A stretch of 64,000 nucleotides of DNA from Leptospirillum sp. (lineage in GTDB: Bacteria > Nitrospirota > Leptospirillia > Leptospirillales > Leptospirillaceae), in NCBI GenBank assembly GCA_027323445.1, contig DAHWBS010000002.1, positions 1-64,000 on the forward strand, given 5' to 3'. Under the pieces are notes generated by a model. That model saw nothing but the letters and a program-made list of their open reading frames with translations, was not told where the DNA came from and searched no databases. The position numbers and the translations under genes were made by a program. Positions 39,821-52,070 of the stretch are shown here, one piece after another; positions within the stretch are counted from its first letter, which is position 1; each line of letters opens with the position of its first letter.

Positions 39821-42571
39821 ATGAATCGTCTTGTAAAAAATGGTCCATGGCTATTGCTCATCCTTCTCATTGGTTCAGGATGGACCGCTGAAACCCTCAT
39901 GGACGAATCTGTCGATTATCTGTGGTTCTCATCCCTGAAGGCCTTGTCGATCTTCTGGACCTATTTTTGGGCCCGACTGCTTGCCGGTATCATTTTTGGA
40001 AGCCTTTTCTTTTCTGCCCTCTTCTCTGCACTCAGAACCATCCCCGGAAAGATCCCGGCCATAACCATCCGGATGGGACCGAGACTACAGGAAATTCCGG
40101 TCTACGCAATCAGAAAGATCCTCATGATTGCCCTATTCCTGATCTCTATTTTTGTTGGAGAAGAGTTTTCGGATCCCAATACAGCTCTCTCGTTTCTGAC
40201 CGCGCTCAAAGCGACCCGGAGTGGCCCCTCTGATCCGGTCTTTCATCACTCCCTTTCATTTTACTTATTCGACCTGCCACTGTTGGAACCACTCATATCC
40301 TTTCTGACGACAGTCCTTATTCTTTCTGTCATTACATCCCTGATTCTGGGAAGGTTAACCGGATTCCTCAGGATATCTTCACAAGGCCTTATATTGGAGC
40401 CTGTCTACAAAAAACGTCTCCTCTTCTTGCTGGCAACGGCCATTGGATCGATTGGACTTTCCATTTTTCTGGAACGATATGACCTTCTGACCAAAACGCA
40501 TGAAATGATCACAGGACCTGGATATACGGAAACACACTCAACAATACCGGCACTTCTATTCACATCAATCCTGTCATTTCTGGCAGCAGGCTCCTGTCTT
40601 CTGGCAGCATTTTGGGAGTCGAAGATTCTCCTTCCGATAGGCCTTGGAGCCACTGCGGCAGCCTCCTATTTCATCGGTGCAATCATCTACCCCGATATGC
40701 TTGAGCGGTTTGTCGTTCTTCCTGACCAGTTTCACCGGGAGAAACCTTATATAGAAAAAAATATCCAGTGGACAAGAATGGCTTATGGACTTGATCAGGT
40801 AACGGTTGAACATATTTCGGAGCTCAAAACACCAACCCAGCAGGATTTCGAAAAAAATGCTCCGACCATTAACAATATACGGCTATGGGATCACCGCCCA
40901 CTCTTGACCACAGTCAAACAGTTGCAACAAATCAGGACCTATTATCAGTTTCCTCTACTGGCTCCAGATCGTTACATGGTCAACGGCCAACTTAGACAGG
41001 TTCTTCTGGCACCAAGAGAGCTGTCTTACAACAATCTTCCTTCTCCTAACTGGATCAACGTGCACTTGTCCTATACCCATGGGCACGGACTGATCATGGC
41101 ACCTGTCAATCGGGTCACGGATGAAGGGCTTCCTATTTTCTGGATTCGAAATATCCCGCCGGAAACACCTGCAACCCTTCCGCTCAAACACTCCAGAATC
41201 TATTTTGCTGACCGGGATTTACCCTATGCAATCGTCAATACAAAGGTGGGAGAATTTGATTACCCGAGTGGAAATAAAAACGTATACAGCCACTATTCAG
41301 GAAAAGGTGGAATAGGATTATCCTCAACACTGAGGAAGATTTTGTTCAGCTATCATTTTGGAACGCCCAAAATTTTTCTCTCCGATGCTATTACTCCGGA
41401 CAGCCGAATCCTTTTTCATCGAAACATTTTTACCATTATCCATAATCTGGCCCCTTACCTGACGCTGGACCCCGATCCTGTTCCCATCGTGACCTCTGAA
41501 GGGAAACTTCTATGGATGATTGATGCCTACACAACATCTTCACATGTTCCATACTCCAAAGAAGTTCCAGGACCACTGGCCATGATCAACCCGCGGTCTC
41601 ACTTCTCGGGGGGGCACTTGTCGGCACTGGGAAGCTGGCATCGGGAAATCAACATGATCCATAATCCGGTCAGAATCATTGTCGATCCCCAATCTGGAAT
41701 CCCGACCTTTTATGTAACGGATCCCAGCGACCCCATGATTAAAACGTACAGGGCCATCTTTCCTGATCTATACAAACCGATGGAAATGATGGGGAGCAAT
41801 CTTGAAAGTCACCTTCGCTTTCCTCCCGGCATTTTCTCGATTCTTGCCAAGGTGTACGAGTCTTATCACATGATAGATCCCCATACATTTTTTAACAGGG
41901 AAGACCTCTGGGCTCTGCCGACACGAAACGAACAGTCGATGAGCCCCTATTATACCGTCATGAGACTGCCTGGATCCTCCAGGGAGGAGTATGTCCTGAT
42001 GTTGCCCTATACGCCATCCCAACGACAGAATCTGTCGGCATGGCTCGTTGGCCGATCTGACGGGAAACACCTCGGAGGAATGAAGGTCTATACCTTTCCC
42101 AAGGAAAGGCTTATCTACGGACCTGACCAGATTGAAGCCCGAATAGACCAGCGCGGTCCGATCTCGAAACAACTCACCTTGTGGAACCAGCAAGGGTCAC
42201 ACGTTGTCAGGGGAACGCTTTTAATCATTCCCGTCGCAGGGACACTCCTGTATGTTGAACCTCTATACCTCGAAGCCACCAGTCAGGGCGCACTCCCTGA
42301 GCTCAGAAGAGTCATTGTATCGATGGGTGATCGCGTCATCATGCGAAAAACACTCTCCGAAGCAATCGATGCCCTTTTTAACAACACTTCCGGAAACATG
42401 ACAAGCTCACCACAAAAACGGACAGTCGGGACCAAAGTAGAGGGAAAAGATGTCTGGAAGGATCTTCATACCCTTGAAAAAGACGCAGATAATGCCCTTA
42501 GAAATGGAGATCTTCAGAGGCTAGGTGGTGACATGAAAAAGATTTTGAATGAGATTAAAAACCATCCATAG
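39821..42571 (+). CDS. UPF0182 (COG1615) family membrane protein
   Basis: N-terminal TM segments with DYLWFSSL and a long soluble domain YNNLPSPNWINVHLSYTHGHGLIMAPVN typical of UPF0182. Confidence 0.92.
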   Translation: MNRLVKNGPWLLLILLIGSGWTAETLMDESVDYLWFSSLKALSIFWTYFWARLLAGIIFGSLFFSALFSALRTIPGKIPAITIRMGPRLQEIPVYAIRKILMIALFLISIFVGEEFSDPNTALSFLTALKATRSGPSDPVFHHSLSFYLFDLPLLEPLISFLTTVLILSVITSLILGRLTGFLRISSQGLILEPVYKKRLLFLLATAIGSIGLSIFLERYDLLTKTHEMITGPGYTETHSTIPALLFTSILSFLAAGSCLLAAFWESKILLPIGLGATAAASYFIGAIIYPDMLERFVVLPDQFHREKPYIEKNIQWTRMAYGLDQVTVEHISELKTPTQQDFEKNAPTINNIRLWDHRPLLTTVKQLQQIRTYYQFPLLAPDRYMVNGQLRQVLLAPRELSYNNLPSPNWINVHLSYTHGHGLIMAPVNRVTDEGLPIFWIRNIPPETPATLPLKHSRIYFADRDLPYAIVNTKVGEFDYPSGNKNVYSHYSGKGGIGLSSTLRKILFSYHFGTPKIFLSDAITPDSRILFHRNIFTIIHNLAPYLTLDPDPVPIVTSEGKLLWMIDAYTTSSHVPYSKEVPGPLAMINPRSHFSGGHLSALGSWHREINMIHNPVRIIVDPQSGIPTFYVTDPSDPMIKTYRAIFPDLYKPMEMMGSNLESHLRFPPGIFSILAKVYESYHMIDPHTFFNREDLWALPTRNEQSMSPYYTVMRLPGSSREEYVLMLPYTPSQRQNLSAWLVGRSDGKHLGGMKVYTFPKERLIYGPDQIEARIDQRGPISKQLTLWNQQGSHVVRGTLLIIPVAGTLLYVEPLYLEATSQGALPELRRVIVSMGDRVIMRKTLSEAIDALFNNTSGNMTSSPQKRTVGTKVEGKDVWKDLHTLEKDADNALRNGDLQRLGGDMKKILNEIKNHP

Positions 42572-42621
42572 AAAAAATGAAGGCGTCAGAAAAGATATTT
42601 ATAAACATATTTTGCAGATTT

Positions 42622-44280
42622 CTATTGTCCCAGTCGATCCTGCAAAAGCTCCCTGGCAAGCAGTCTTGTTGAGGGAGACATTGAATCCCCTCCCAACATC
42701 CGGGCAATTTCCCCTACGCGGGTCTCTCCCTCGATCTCAACAATATTGGACTGGACGATATCCCCGATCAGGTTTTTCTGAACAAGCAGATGCGCATTCC
42801 CTTTCCTTGCGACTTGATGCAGATGCGTAATAGTCACAACCTGCCGATGTTGGGCAATCTCTGACAGAAGATCTCCCAGAACCTCACCAACCTCGCCACC
42901 GATTCCCGAATCGACCTCATCGAAAACAAGCGTTGAGTCGGCGTCCCGGTCCGACAGTATCCACTTCAAGACCAAAAGAAGTCTTGAGACCTCACCACCC
43001 GAGGCAACCTCATCAAGGGGCTTCGGTGGAATACCTGGATTGGCCGAAAAAAGGAACCGGACAGAGTCCGCTCCGCCCGGAGGAAAATCCTCCAGGGGAA
43101 GATCTATCCTGTCAACAATGAAGACAGCGCTTTCAAGCTTGAGTTTTGCCAGGCGATCTTTCATCATGGGTTCAAGCTTTCTTGCCCCCTCATTCCTCTT
43201 CTCCCGGATCAATGATGCAATCAGGAAAAGCTCATCCTCAAGAGAAGCAATCTCTGAGCGAATTTTTGCTGATTGAGCTTCAATTTCATCCGATTGAGGA
43301 AGTATGATGGCAGAAAAAAAAGCCCATAAGTTTTGCGGCTCTACCCTGTACTTTCGGGACAATCGCTGATACAGGTCAAACCTGGACTCGACCCGTAATG
43401 ATTCCTGCTCGTCAAACTCAAGGTTTGAAAGATAGCTTCTGGCATCCCCCGAAAGCTCTCGAAGAATAGCCATGGATTCCTCCAGCAACGTATGAAGCTT
43501 CTGCAAGCGACTATCGTAAGAGGTTATCCGGTTTAAATCCGACTCGAGATGCCTGAGTTGTCCCAGAACAGAAACCTCACCATCGTAAACGATATCAAGA
43601 ATATTCCCGACACAGGCTTCAAGTTCTTTTGCATGATGGTGCGCTGAGAGAAGATCAGAGAGAGTATCCCACTCACCCTCAATGGGAGAAAGGAGAGTTC
43701 GATCCTCAAGCTTCTCCATCAGAGAGTCTTTTTCAGCAAGAAGTCCCTTCTCAACCGCTGCAAGCTTTTCAAGCTCCACAAGGAGTGTCTTTCTTTTCGA
43801 GCGGATGATCTCATAGCTTTCAACCAAGGAGTCTGCTTCGGAAAAAGCATCCAGAATCTTACGATGGAGTCGTGGATCCAGAAGTCGGGAGCTTTCTCCC
43901 TGTCCAACAATATCAAGCAATATCCGACCAAGTTCCAGAAGCTGTCCGACTGATACAGAGTGACCATTGATCGTCTGTCGGGTCCTTCCGTTTTCGAGCA
44001 GTACACGACGAATCACAATATCTTCATTTTCGTAGACAAGGTCTTTGATAAAATCCGGGACCGTTTCAAAAGGAGAAAAACCCGCCTCGACAATCCCCTC
44101 CAGATGACCTGGCCTAATACTCAGCCCTTTGGGTTTGCCTCCGGAAATAAAGTCGATTGCATCAACAAACAATGATTTTCCCGCACCGGTTTCACCAGTA
44201 ACAACGGTCAGTGCCGGGCCAAAAGAAAGCATGTTCTGATCAATCGTGGCAATAGAGCGAATATTGAGAAATTCAAGCAT
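42622..44280 (-). CDS. recN: DNA repair protein RecN
   Basis: MLEFLNIRSIATIDQNMLSFGPALTVVTGETGAGKSLFVDAIDFISGGK...ASGGEVSRLLLVLKWIL...VFDEVDSGIGGEVGEVLG. Confidence 0.96.
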   Translation of the reverse strand: MLEFLNIRSIATIDQNMLSFGPALTVVTGETGAGKSLFVDAIDFISGGKPKGLSIRPGHLEGIVEAGFSPFETVPDFIKDLVYENEDIVIRRVLLENGRTRQTINGHSVSVGQLLELGRILLDIVGQGESSRLLDPRLHRKILDAFSEADSLVESYEIIRSKRKTLLVELEKLAAVEKGLLAEKDSLMEKLEDRTLLSPIEGEWDTLSDLLSAHHHAKELEACVGNILDIVYDGEVSVLGQLRHLESDLNRITSYDSRLQKLHTLLEESMAILRELSGDARSYLSNLEFDEQESLRVESRFDLYQRLSRKYRVEPQNLWAFFSAIILPQSDEIEAQSAKIRSEIASLEDELFLIASLIREKRNEGARKLEPMMKDRLAKLKLESAVFIVDRIDLPLEDFPPGGADSVRFLFSANPGIPPKPLDEVASGGEVSRLLLVLKWILSDRDADSTLVFDEVDSGIGGEVGEVLGDLLSEIAQHRQVVTITHLHQVARKGNAHLLVQKNLIGDIVQSNIVEIEGETRVGEIARMLGGDSMSPSTRLLARELLQDRLGQ

Positions 44281-44310
44281 CAAGAAGGTCCCTGAGGAAT
44301 AAGGAAGGAA

Positions 44311-44348
44311 AATGACCGGGTGGTACAAGGTGCTGACACCCGGTCATT
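44311..44348 (-). terminator. Rho-independent terminator (trxA)
   Basis: Perfect 12-bp stem AATGACCGGGTG/CACCCGGTCATT. Confidence 0.6.
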
Positions 44349-44383
44349 TGAGACATCAACGATGATCATGAAGCAAGAAGAGA

Positions 44384-44716
44384 TTATGAAGCAAGAAGAG
44401 TATCGATTTTATCTTTGAAGTTTTTCTTGCTCTGAGCACCAACAACTTTATCAACAATCTGCCCATCCTTGAAGAACATCAAGGTTGGAATGCCCATTAC
44501 CTGATAACGTACAGCAATATCCTGATTATCATCGGTGTTTAGTTTTGCAAACTGCACCTTACCGGCATACTCGACAGAAAGCTCTTCAACAATTGGTGCC
44601 ACGGAACGGCAGGGGCCACACCATGGAGCCCAGAAATCAACCATCATCAGTCCCTTTGATCCGAGAACGTCCTTCTCCCATTCCTGACTGCCAACTTCTT
44701 TTACTGACCCTGCCAT
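44384..44716 (-). CDS. trxA: thioredoxin
   Basis: [40 protein letters not shown]. Confidence 0.98.
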   Translation of the reverse strand: MAGSVKEVGSQEWEKDVLGSKGLMMVDFWAPWCGPCRSVAPIVEELSVEYAGKVQFAKLNTDDNQDIAVRYQVMGIPTLMFFKDGQIVDKVVGAQSKKNFKDKIDTLLAS

Positions 44717-44950
44717 GAATCCTCCTTAACCGCTTGAAATGAAAAATACTCACTTTGAGTAATGATGAAAAGTTACCAAAAGTCTCCCTCCCCATTGGAG
44801 GGAAGAGGCAGAAATATGTTCAAAAACGTCTATGGGAAATCGCAAGAGACGGAGCAATCACCTATCCTGCTATTGTATGGGTCGAATCCCGGAACTGTCA
44901 AACAAAAACCCTTTCAGAAACAGATAAACCCTGTCTGTCCTTAAAAAAAA

Positions 44951-44974
44951 GAGGAAGACATTTCTGCCTTCCTC
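44951..44974 (-). terminator. Rho-independent terminator (groEL)
   Basis: GAGGAAG...CTTCCTC stem with a T-run on the minus strand just after the groEL stop. Confidence 0.65.
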
Positions 44975-45014
44975 CTTTTTGAAACTTAAATCCAAACGCT
45001 CGGGCAATCGAAAA

Positions 45015-46640
<1,626 letters not shown>

Positions 46641-46732
46641 TTAACAAAACCTCCTTGAAAAGTTTAAGATCATTTTAGATACAAAAAACGATGAGAAAGA
46701 ATCCGAAACAGGCTCAATCCATAAATAACAGA

Positions 46733-46996
46733 TTAGACAGTCAAGACTCCGAGAATATCTTCTTCCTTCAGAATCAGATATTCGGTGCCTTCCATCGTGA
46801 TTTTCGAACCGGAGTATTTATCGAAAAGGACGACTTCTCCAACCTTAACCGACTTTACGTCATCGCCGATTCCTTCAACCTTACCTTTTTGAGGCTTCTC
46901 TTTTGCTGCATCAGGAATATAAAGCCCGCCCTGAGTTTTCTCGGCTTCTTCGGAATAGCTGACAAACACACGATCTTTCAATGGCTTAAATTTCAT
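46733..46996 (-). CDS. groS: co-chaperonin GroES
   Basis: MKFKPLKDRVFVSYSEEAEKTQGGLYIPDAAKEKPQKGKVEGIG...YLILKEEDILGVL. Confidence 0.97.
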   Translation of the reverse strand: MKFKPLKDRVFVSYSEEAEKTQGGLYIPDAAKEKPQKGKVEGIGDDVKSVKVGEVVLFDKYSGSKITMEGTEYLILKEEDILGVLTV

Positions 46997-47039
46997 CGAT
47001 CCCTCTCCTTTAAGATGAATAACGCTTCTCTTGTGGTGA

Positions 47040-47066
47040 TTAGCACTCACCCCTCATGAGTGATAA
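47040..47066. promoter_or_regulatory. CIRCE operator (HrcA binding site)
   Basis: TTAGCACTC-N9-GAGTGATAA, one mismatch from consensus TTAGCACTC-N9-GAGTGCTAA, 44 bp upstream of the groES start. Confidence 0.92.
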
Positions 47067-47313
47067 TAGGATATCAGAGGTGTATTTCTTTTGCAAGAGG
47101 AAAGCTCATCCAAATCTGATAGCAAAATAGAAATGTCCTCATGGATTTGTCATGAAAAACTCCGAAAGGAGATCAAATGACAGGCGGAAAGTACAGCCTT
47201 CTGATGACGGCGAAGGAACGGAAGCGATTGGATGTGGGCAAGAGCATTCTGCTTGGATGGTCGAGGCCTTATCGCACCTGGTCGCAAATCAAGATGGCGT
47301 TTCTGACAAAAAA

Positions 47314-47347
47314 TAAGGGGAAGGAGACATCTGCCCCCTTCCCCTTA
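47314..47347 (-). terminator. Rho-independent terminator (ctpA)
   Basis: Perfect 11-bp stem TAAGGGGAAGG/CCTTCCCCTTA followed on the minus strand by TTTTTT. Confidence 0.8.
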
Positions 47348-47366
47348 TAAAAAATAAAATCTAAAA

Positions 47367-48656
47367 CTAGCGGGAGGCCACCAAGTCCTTGTCCAAAATA
47401 CGTATGGCCGCCTGAACCTGAGTATCATCCTTCATGGGAATCTTCCCCAAGGGAAGATGATACTGCACATTTGCCTTGGGAATATGGATCGTTGCTTCCG
47501 CACCATCCGGATTCAGAAAGTGATGCTTCAGATCCACCTCCCTTGGAACCTTGATCGATTTCATGCCTTGGGGAATAACCTCCTTCACAATCACATCAGG
47601 AGTAATTCCATAATCCTGAATAGAGCGGCCAGAAGGAGTGAAGTATCTGGCGGTCGTCAGACGCAAGGCGGAGCCATCAAATAATGGTAAAATGGTCTGG
47701 ACAGAGCCCTTCCCGAAGCTTTGGGTTCCAAGAATCGTTGCCCGGTGATAGTCCTGAAGAGCCCCGGAAAGAATTTCTGCGGCAGAAGCCGACTCGGTAT
47801 TCACAAGCACAACAATTGGAAAATGCTCAAAAGGTTTTTCATTTCTCGCATGGAATGCATGAAACTGCCGACGACCTTTCATGGAGACGACCACTTTGTG
47901 TTCTGGAAGAAAAAGGGACGCTGAATCAACGGCATCATTCAGCAAGCCGCCCGGGTTATTACGGAGATCAATGATTAAGGCTTTCATACCCTGATTTTTC
48001 AGCTCTACAATGGCTTTTCCCATATCCCTCGCATTGTTTTCAGAAAACTCTCTATCGAGGATATATCCTATTGTCGGGGAAATCATTTTTGCCTTGACTG
48101 TATGAATCTGAATCACTTCCCTGACAACATTGAAATCCTTGGCTTCAAAAACACCTTTTCGCCTTATGGTCAAAGTAACCGCAGTTCCGACACGTCCCCG
48201 CATCAAGTGAACCGACTGGGCCAGCCCCAGCTTTTCGGTCGACAAACCGTTGACCTTGACTATTTCATCACCTGCCTTGATTCCGGCTCTTTCGGCCGGT
48301 GCATTGGGGATGGGAGACTGAACAATAATCTTTGTCCCCTTTGTGGTGATCCTGATCCCAACACCACCGAACTGTCCCTTCGTATCAATTTCAAGCTCAT
48401 GATATTCCTGAGGAGTCATATATTCGGAATGAGGGTCCAGTGAAGCAACCATGCCTTTTATTGCAGAGGTCAGAACAGGCTTTCCTGAAAGGGGATCGAC
48501 ATAATCTTTCTGAATCAGCGAATAAACCATCGACAAGACTTTCAATGATTTATCTGTTCCTCCATCAGCAAAAACAGCATGACCAACACCACCAACAAGG
48601 ATGCCAATTGCTAATACTAGAAATACTCTACTGGTTTTCATGACCATCTTCCACAT
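47367..48656 (-). CDS. ctpA: C-terminal processing peptidase (S41 family, PDZ)
   Basis: GMVASLDPHSEYMTPQEYHEL...ALIIDLRNNPGGLL...SASAAEILSGALQDYHRATILGTQSFGKGSVQT. Confidence 0.97.
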   Translation of the reverse strand: MWKMVMKTSRVFLVLAIGILVGGVGHAVFADGGTDKSLKVLSMVYSLIQKDYVDPLSGKPVLTSAIKGMVASLDPHSEYMTPQEYHELEIDTKGQFGGVGIRITTKGTKIIVQSPIPNAPAERAGIKAGDEIVKVNGLSTEKLGLAQSVHLMRGRVGTAVTLTIRRKGVFEAKDFNVVREVIQIHTVKAKMISPTIGYILDREFSENNARDMGKAIVELKNQGMKALIIDLRNNPGGLLNDAVDSASLFLPEHKVVVSMKGRRQFHAFHARNEKPFEHFPIVVLVNTESASAAEILSGALQDYHRATILGTQSFGKGSVQTILPLFDGSALRLTTARYFTPSGRSIQDYGITPDVIVKEVIPQGMKSIKVPREVDLKHHFLNPDGAEATIHIPKANVQYHLPLGKIPMKDDTQVQAAIRILDKDLVASR

Positions 48657-48920
48657 TTTCTATCACGATCCTTCTTTTACAGGGTTTCATGGTTTTTCCT
48701 CATTTCTCAATATGCCCCAGGACAGCTCACTGGAGGCAATCCCATTTGACCTAAATAATCCACTATTACAAGGATCCGGTGATCGGCAACTAGAAGTCCC
48801 AGTAGAAACGGATATCACAGAAGGAAAAGAGGAAGTGCCATTTTTAATACTTCCAAGACTGACTCTTTTCAGATTATCACCCTATTGCGCTATGGGCAAG
48901 GGACTTGTAGCAAAAACTAA

Positions 48921-50156
48921 TTATCTGGAGAGATAAGGAACAGGATTCACAGGGTTTCCACCATGGGTCAAGCCAAAAAACAGTGTATCCCGTCCATGGG
49001 AACCGCCACCACCCGCATACCCAATAACATGGCCTTTATTGACCATCTCCCCCTTTTTCACAGCAATTCGTCCCAGATGTCCATACAACGAATAGATATG
49101 ATTTCCATGGTTCAGAATGACCATTTGTCCATAACCTGTGTAATGACGGGAAAAAATAACCTGTCCATCACCAGCGGAATGAATTTTTTCCCCTTCATGG
49201 ACACTGATATCAATTCCATCATGGAAACGGCCAAAGCCTTCAACAATCTCTCCCCTCACCGGCCACCGGAGGCTTCCTGCCCTTAGGTGGAGACGTTTAA
49301 CAGCATGGAAATGACTGTGATATCGGGAAGAGACCTCCTCAAGGTGCTGAATAAGATGGAGTAAATGCCGTTTTTTAAGCTGAATGCGATTGTCATCTTT
49401 TTTTAATCGCCGTTCCATTGCAAGGAGATGCCCAAGATCATTTCTCATGGACTCCATTTTTGATCGCTCTCGGGCCTCCTTCCTGATGGTCTTCTTTCTC
49501 TCGGACAACAGATTGTTCTTTTTCCTTTGCCACGAAGAAAGCTCGTTGAACAACTGAAGCTCACTATTCTGTTCAACATTGATTCTTTTCGACAAAGTGC
49601 TCTGACGGGAAGAGAGGGAAAGAAGTGCAATCTTGTAGAAGAGTGGAGAAGGTGCATGATCAAGGGCTACCAGGTATCCCTTCAGCTCATCAGAGAGATA
49701 GGCAAATCGGGTCTTTTTCAGCTGATCTCTGTCGGACTCAAGCAATCCTTTCTCAGAATCTATCTTACTATTAAATAAATTAAGCTTCCTATTCATTTTA
49801 ATGAGATCAATCCTGGCGTCTTCAATCTTGACGTGCAAACTCTCCTTGTCCATTTTGAGTTCCAGAATTCGATACCTTAAGTCTTGCCCTCTGGAGCGGA
49901 ATCGAATTTCTTTTTTATGATTCTGGATCCATTCCTTTCTCAATCTTTTATATTCACTGCGATGTTGCTCCAGCTCTTTCTGCAGCTTTTTTATTGAATG
50001 AGGGGACTCTGCTGCCCAGGATTGATTAACACAAGGAAGAATCAAAAAAGAAACAAGTGTCAGAGCAATACCTTGCGCCAAAACTTTCCCAAATAAAAAG
50101 ACAGCCACCCAAGCCCCCCGCCCATAACCGGAAAAGAAAAGAAAAAATACGCCCAC
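48921..50156 (-). CDS. envC: EnvC-like murein hydrolase activator (coiled coil + M23 domain)
   Basis: Long coiled coil; C-terminal LRWPVRGEIVEGFGRFHDGIDISVHEGEKIHSAGDGQVIFSRHYTGYGQMVILNHGNHIYSLYGHL. Confidence 0.9.
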   Translation of the reverse strand: MGVFFLFFSGYGRGAWVAVFLFGKVLAQGIALTLVSFLILPCVNQSWAAESPHSIKKLQKELEQHRSEYKRLRKEWIQNHKKEIRFRSRGQDLRYRILELKMDKESLHVKIEDARIDLIKMNRKLNLFNSKIDSEKGLLESDRDQLKKTRFAYLSDELKGYLVALDHAPSPLFYKIALLSLSSRQSTLSKRINVEQNSELQLFNELSSWQRKKNNLLSERKKTIRKEARERSKMESMRNDLGHLLAMERRLKKDDNRIQLKKRHLLHLIQHLEEVSSRYHSHFHAVKRLHLRAGSLRWPVRGEIVEGFGRFHDGIDISVHEGEKIHSAGDGQVIFSRHYTGYGQMVILNHGNHIYSLYGHLGRIAVKKGEMVNKGHVIGYAGGGGSHGRDTLFFGLTHGGNPVNPVPYLSR

Positions 50157-50920
50157 TTTGAATGAGGTCCTGCCGAAGCCGATGAAAGGAATGGATCCAA
50201 AGAGGGACTATAAAGAACCGGATGAGCCATGAAAAGTAGAATACAGGCCCCCAAGGCAGAAAAAAAACCCAGACGAAACCCTTCTGTGTTTAATGATACT
50301 CCGGCAGAATTTGATCGTTTCCAAAAAGATGTTTCTGACGACTCAATGCCACGGGAAACTTTATCGGACACAAAAAAAGTCAAGCTCCAGAAAAAAAGCA
50401 ACATCAACATAAGGAGAGACAACAACATAAGCCCTTGCCGTTTAATCTGAAGCATCAACAGGTCCAGCGAGTCAAGGCTTTCTGCCCATGGTAAATTATC
50501 TTCAACAAGCAGCACACGTTTATTGCCAGAAAGGATTTTGTGAATAGAAAGAATCTGGTCAGAAAGAGTCATGCGTTTTCCCGACGGATTTCGTCCCATC
50601 GAAAGGTTCAGGAGAATCAGCTTCTTCCCTGTTCCAGAGATGGGTTCGCCTCCTGAAGACTGGGCAAACTGATTCACTTCATCCATTGAAAGGGGCTTGA
50701 TGTTGGTTGTTATAAAGGATAGTTGCCCATAGATCTTTTGATAATCAGCATTTGTGATTTTTTGATCCAGGACAAGGACCATATGAGTATTCTCAAGAGA
50801 AGAGATCCTGACCTTTTCCACCATCAGAAATAATGAGACCATCCATAGAAAAATGGAGAAAAACAGCGAAAAAAAAATGATCGCAACAAATTGTCTGAGA
50901 AAGGAATACGAACGGATCAT
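50060..50920 (-). CDS. ftsX: FtsX-like permease (divergent)
   Basis: N-terminal TM, extracellular domain, three C-terminal TM segments; immediately upstream of envC. Confidence 0.7.
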   Translation of the reverse strand: MIRSYSFLRQFVAIIFFSLFFSIFLWMVSLFLMVEKVRISSLENTHMVLVLDQKITNADYQKIYGQLSFITTNIKPLSMDEVNQFAQSSGGEPISGTGKKLILLNLSMGRNPSGKRMTLSDQILSIHKILSGNKRVLLVEDNLPWAESLDSLDLLMLQIKRQGLMLLSLLMLMLLFFWSLTFFVSDKVSRGIESSETSFWKRSNSAGVSLNTEGFRLGFFSALGACILLFMAHPVLYSPSLDPFLSSASAGPHSKWAYFFFSFPVMGGGLGWLSFYLGKFWRKVLL

Positions 50921-51049
50921 CCAGGAAAATACCTCTCCAAGAAAGTTGCAGGGAGATTGGTCTCAGCACCATTATGGCCGGAAATAAAATTCAAAAGAAA
51001 ATTTCCTTACAAACAGTGTGATATGGAAACAAGGGAAAAGGAGAGAATA

Positions 51050-51703
51050 TCATTTCGGTGCGAGAAATGTTCTTGAAAATGTTTTACGGTGTAAGGGAGT
51101 GAGACCATTTGCTTTCATTTGGTCTCTGTGCTCGGGTGTGCCATAGCCTTTGTTTTTTGCAAATCCATACTCAGGAAAAGAAGAGTCAAGGGCTACCATC
51201 AATCGGTCCCGCATGACCTTTGCCATTATGGAAGCAGCCCCAATCGATAAAACGGATCGATCACCACCAACAACAGACATCTGTTTAAGGCTTTCATAAG
51301 GTGTACCTGATAAATAGCGGGAAGGGATGGACTCATTTCCATCAACAAGAAGAAGGTCTGGAATCTCTTTTAAGGAGAAAAGAGCCCTCTTCATGGCCAA
51401 AAACGTTCCTTCCCTGATATTGATCAAGTCAATTTCTTCAACGGATGCTTCACCAAAAGCAAAGCTGGGAGCCCAACGATCAAGGTACTTGAAAATTCGC
51501 TCCCGAGCCGCTGGTGTGAGGACTTTTGAATCAGTGATACCAAGACCAACAAAATCTTGAACAGAAGGAGTCAGAACCACACATGACACAATAACTGGAC
51601 CGGCGATAGCCCCTCGACCAACCTCATCAACAGCCGCAATTCTGCAAAAACCTTTCGACTGAAGAGATTGCTCAAAGGAACCATCCGGCCGTTTTTGCGC
51701 CAA
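51050..51703 (-). CDS. rnhB: ribonuclease HII
   Basis: IAAVDEVGRGAIAGPVIVSCVVL...SKVLTPAARERI...SIGAASIMAKVMRDRLM. Confidence 0.96.
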   Translation of the reverse strand: MAQKRPDGSFEQSLQSKGFCRIAAVDEVGRGAIAGPVIVSCVVLTPSVQDFVGLGITDSKVLTPAARERIFKYLDRWAPSFAFGEASVEEIDLINIREGTFLAMKRALFSLKEIPDLLLVDGNESIPSRYLSGTPYESLKQMSVVGGDRSVLSIGAASIMAKVMRDRLMVALDSSFPEYGFAKNKGYGTPEHRDQMKANGLTPLHRKTFSRTFLAPK

Positions 51704-51707
51704 GAAA

Positions 51708-52070
51708 CTAGGCCTTGGGTTCCCTGCGAGTCTCGACTTCTTTCAGCCTTGCAGCTTTTCCCTTCTTCGTTCTCAGGAAGTAGAGTTTTGCCCGTCTTAC
51801 CTTTCCAACCCTAATTCTTTCGATTTTCATGATCTGAGGAGAGTGAAGAGGGAAAATACGCTCAACGCCAACACCGAAAGAAATCTTTCTGACAGTCATC
51901 ATCGAGCGGGTACCGCCACCTCTCAGTGCAATAACAACACCCTCAAAAACCTGAATTCGCTCTTTTTCACCCTCAACAATCTTCAGGTGAACCCGAACGG
52001 TCTCTCCAATTCTGGCCTCCGGAGGATTTTCCTTCATATAGAGTTGTTCGACTTGATCAATGACATTCAT
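51708..52070 (-). CDS. rplS: 50S ribosomal protein L19
   Basis: [80 protein letters not shown]. Confidence 0.98.
   Translation of the reverse strand: MNVIDQVEQLYMKENPPEARIGETVRVHLKIVEGEKERIQVFEGVVIALRGGGTRSMMTVRKISFGVGVERIFPLHSPQIMKIERIRVGKVRRAKLYFLRTKKGKAARLKEVETRREPKA

Noticed and set aside
47177-47349. Short ORF MTGGKYSLLMTAKERKRLDVGKSILLGW..., possible transposase N-terminal relic
   Set aside because: Too short, overlaps the ctpA terminator, no terminal repeats or remaining transposase sequence.
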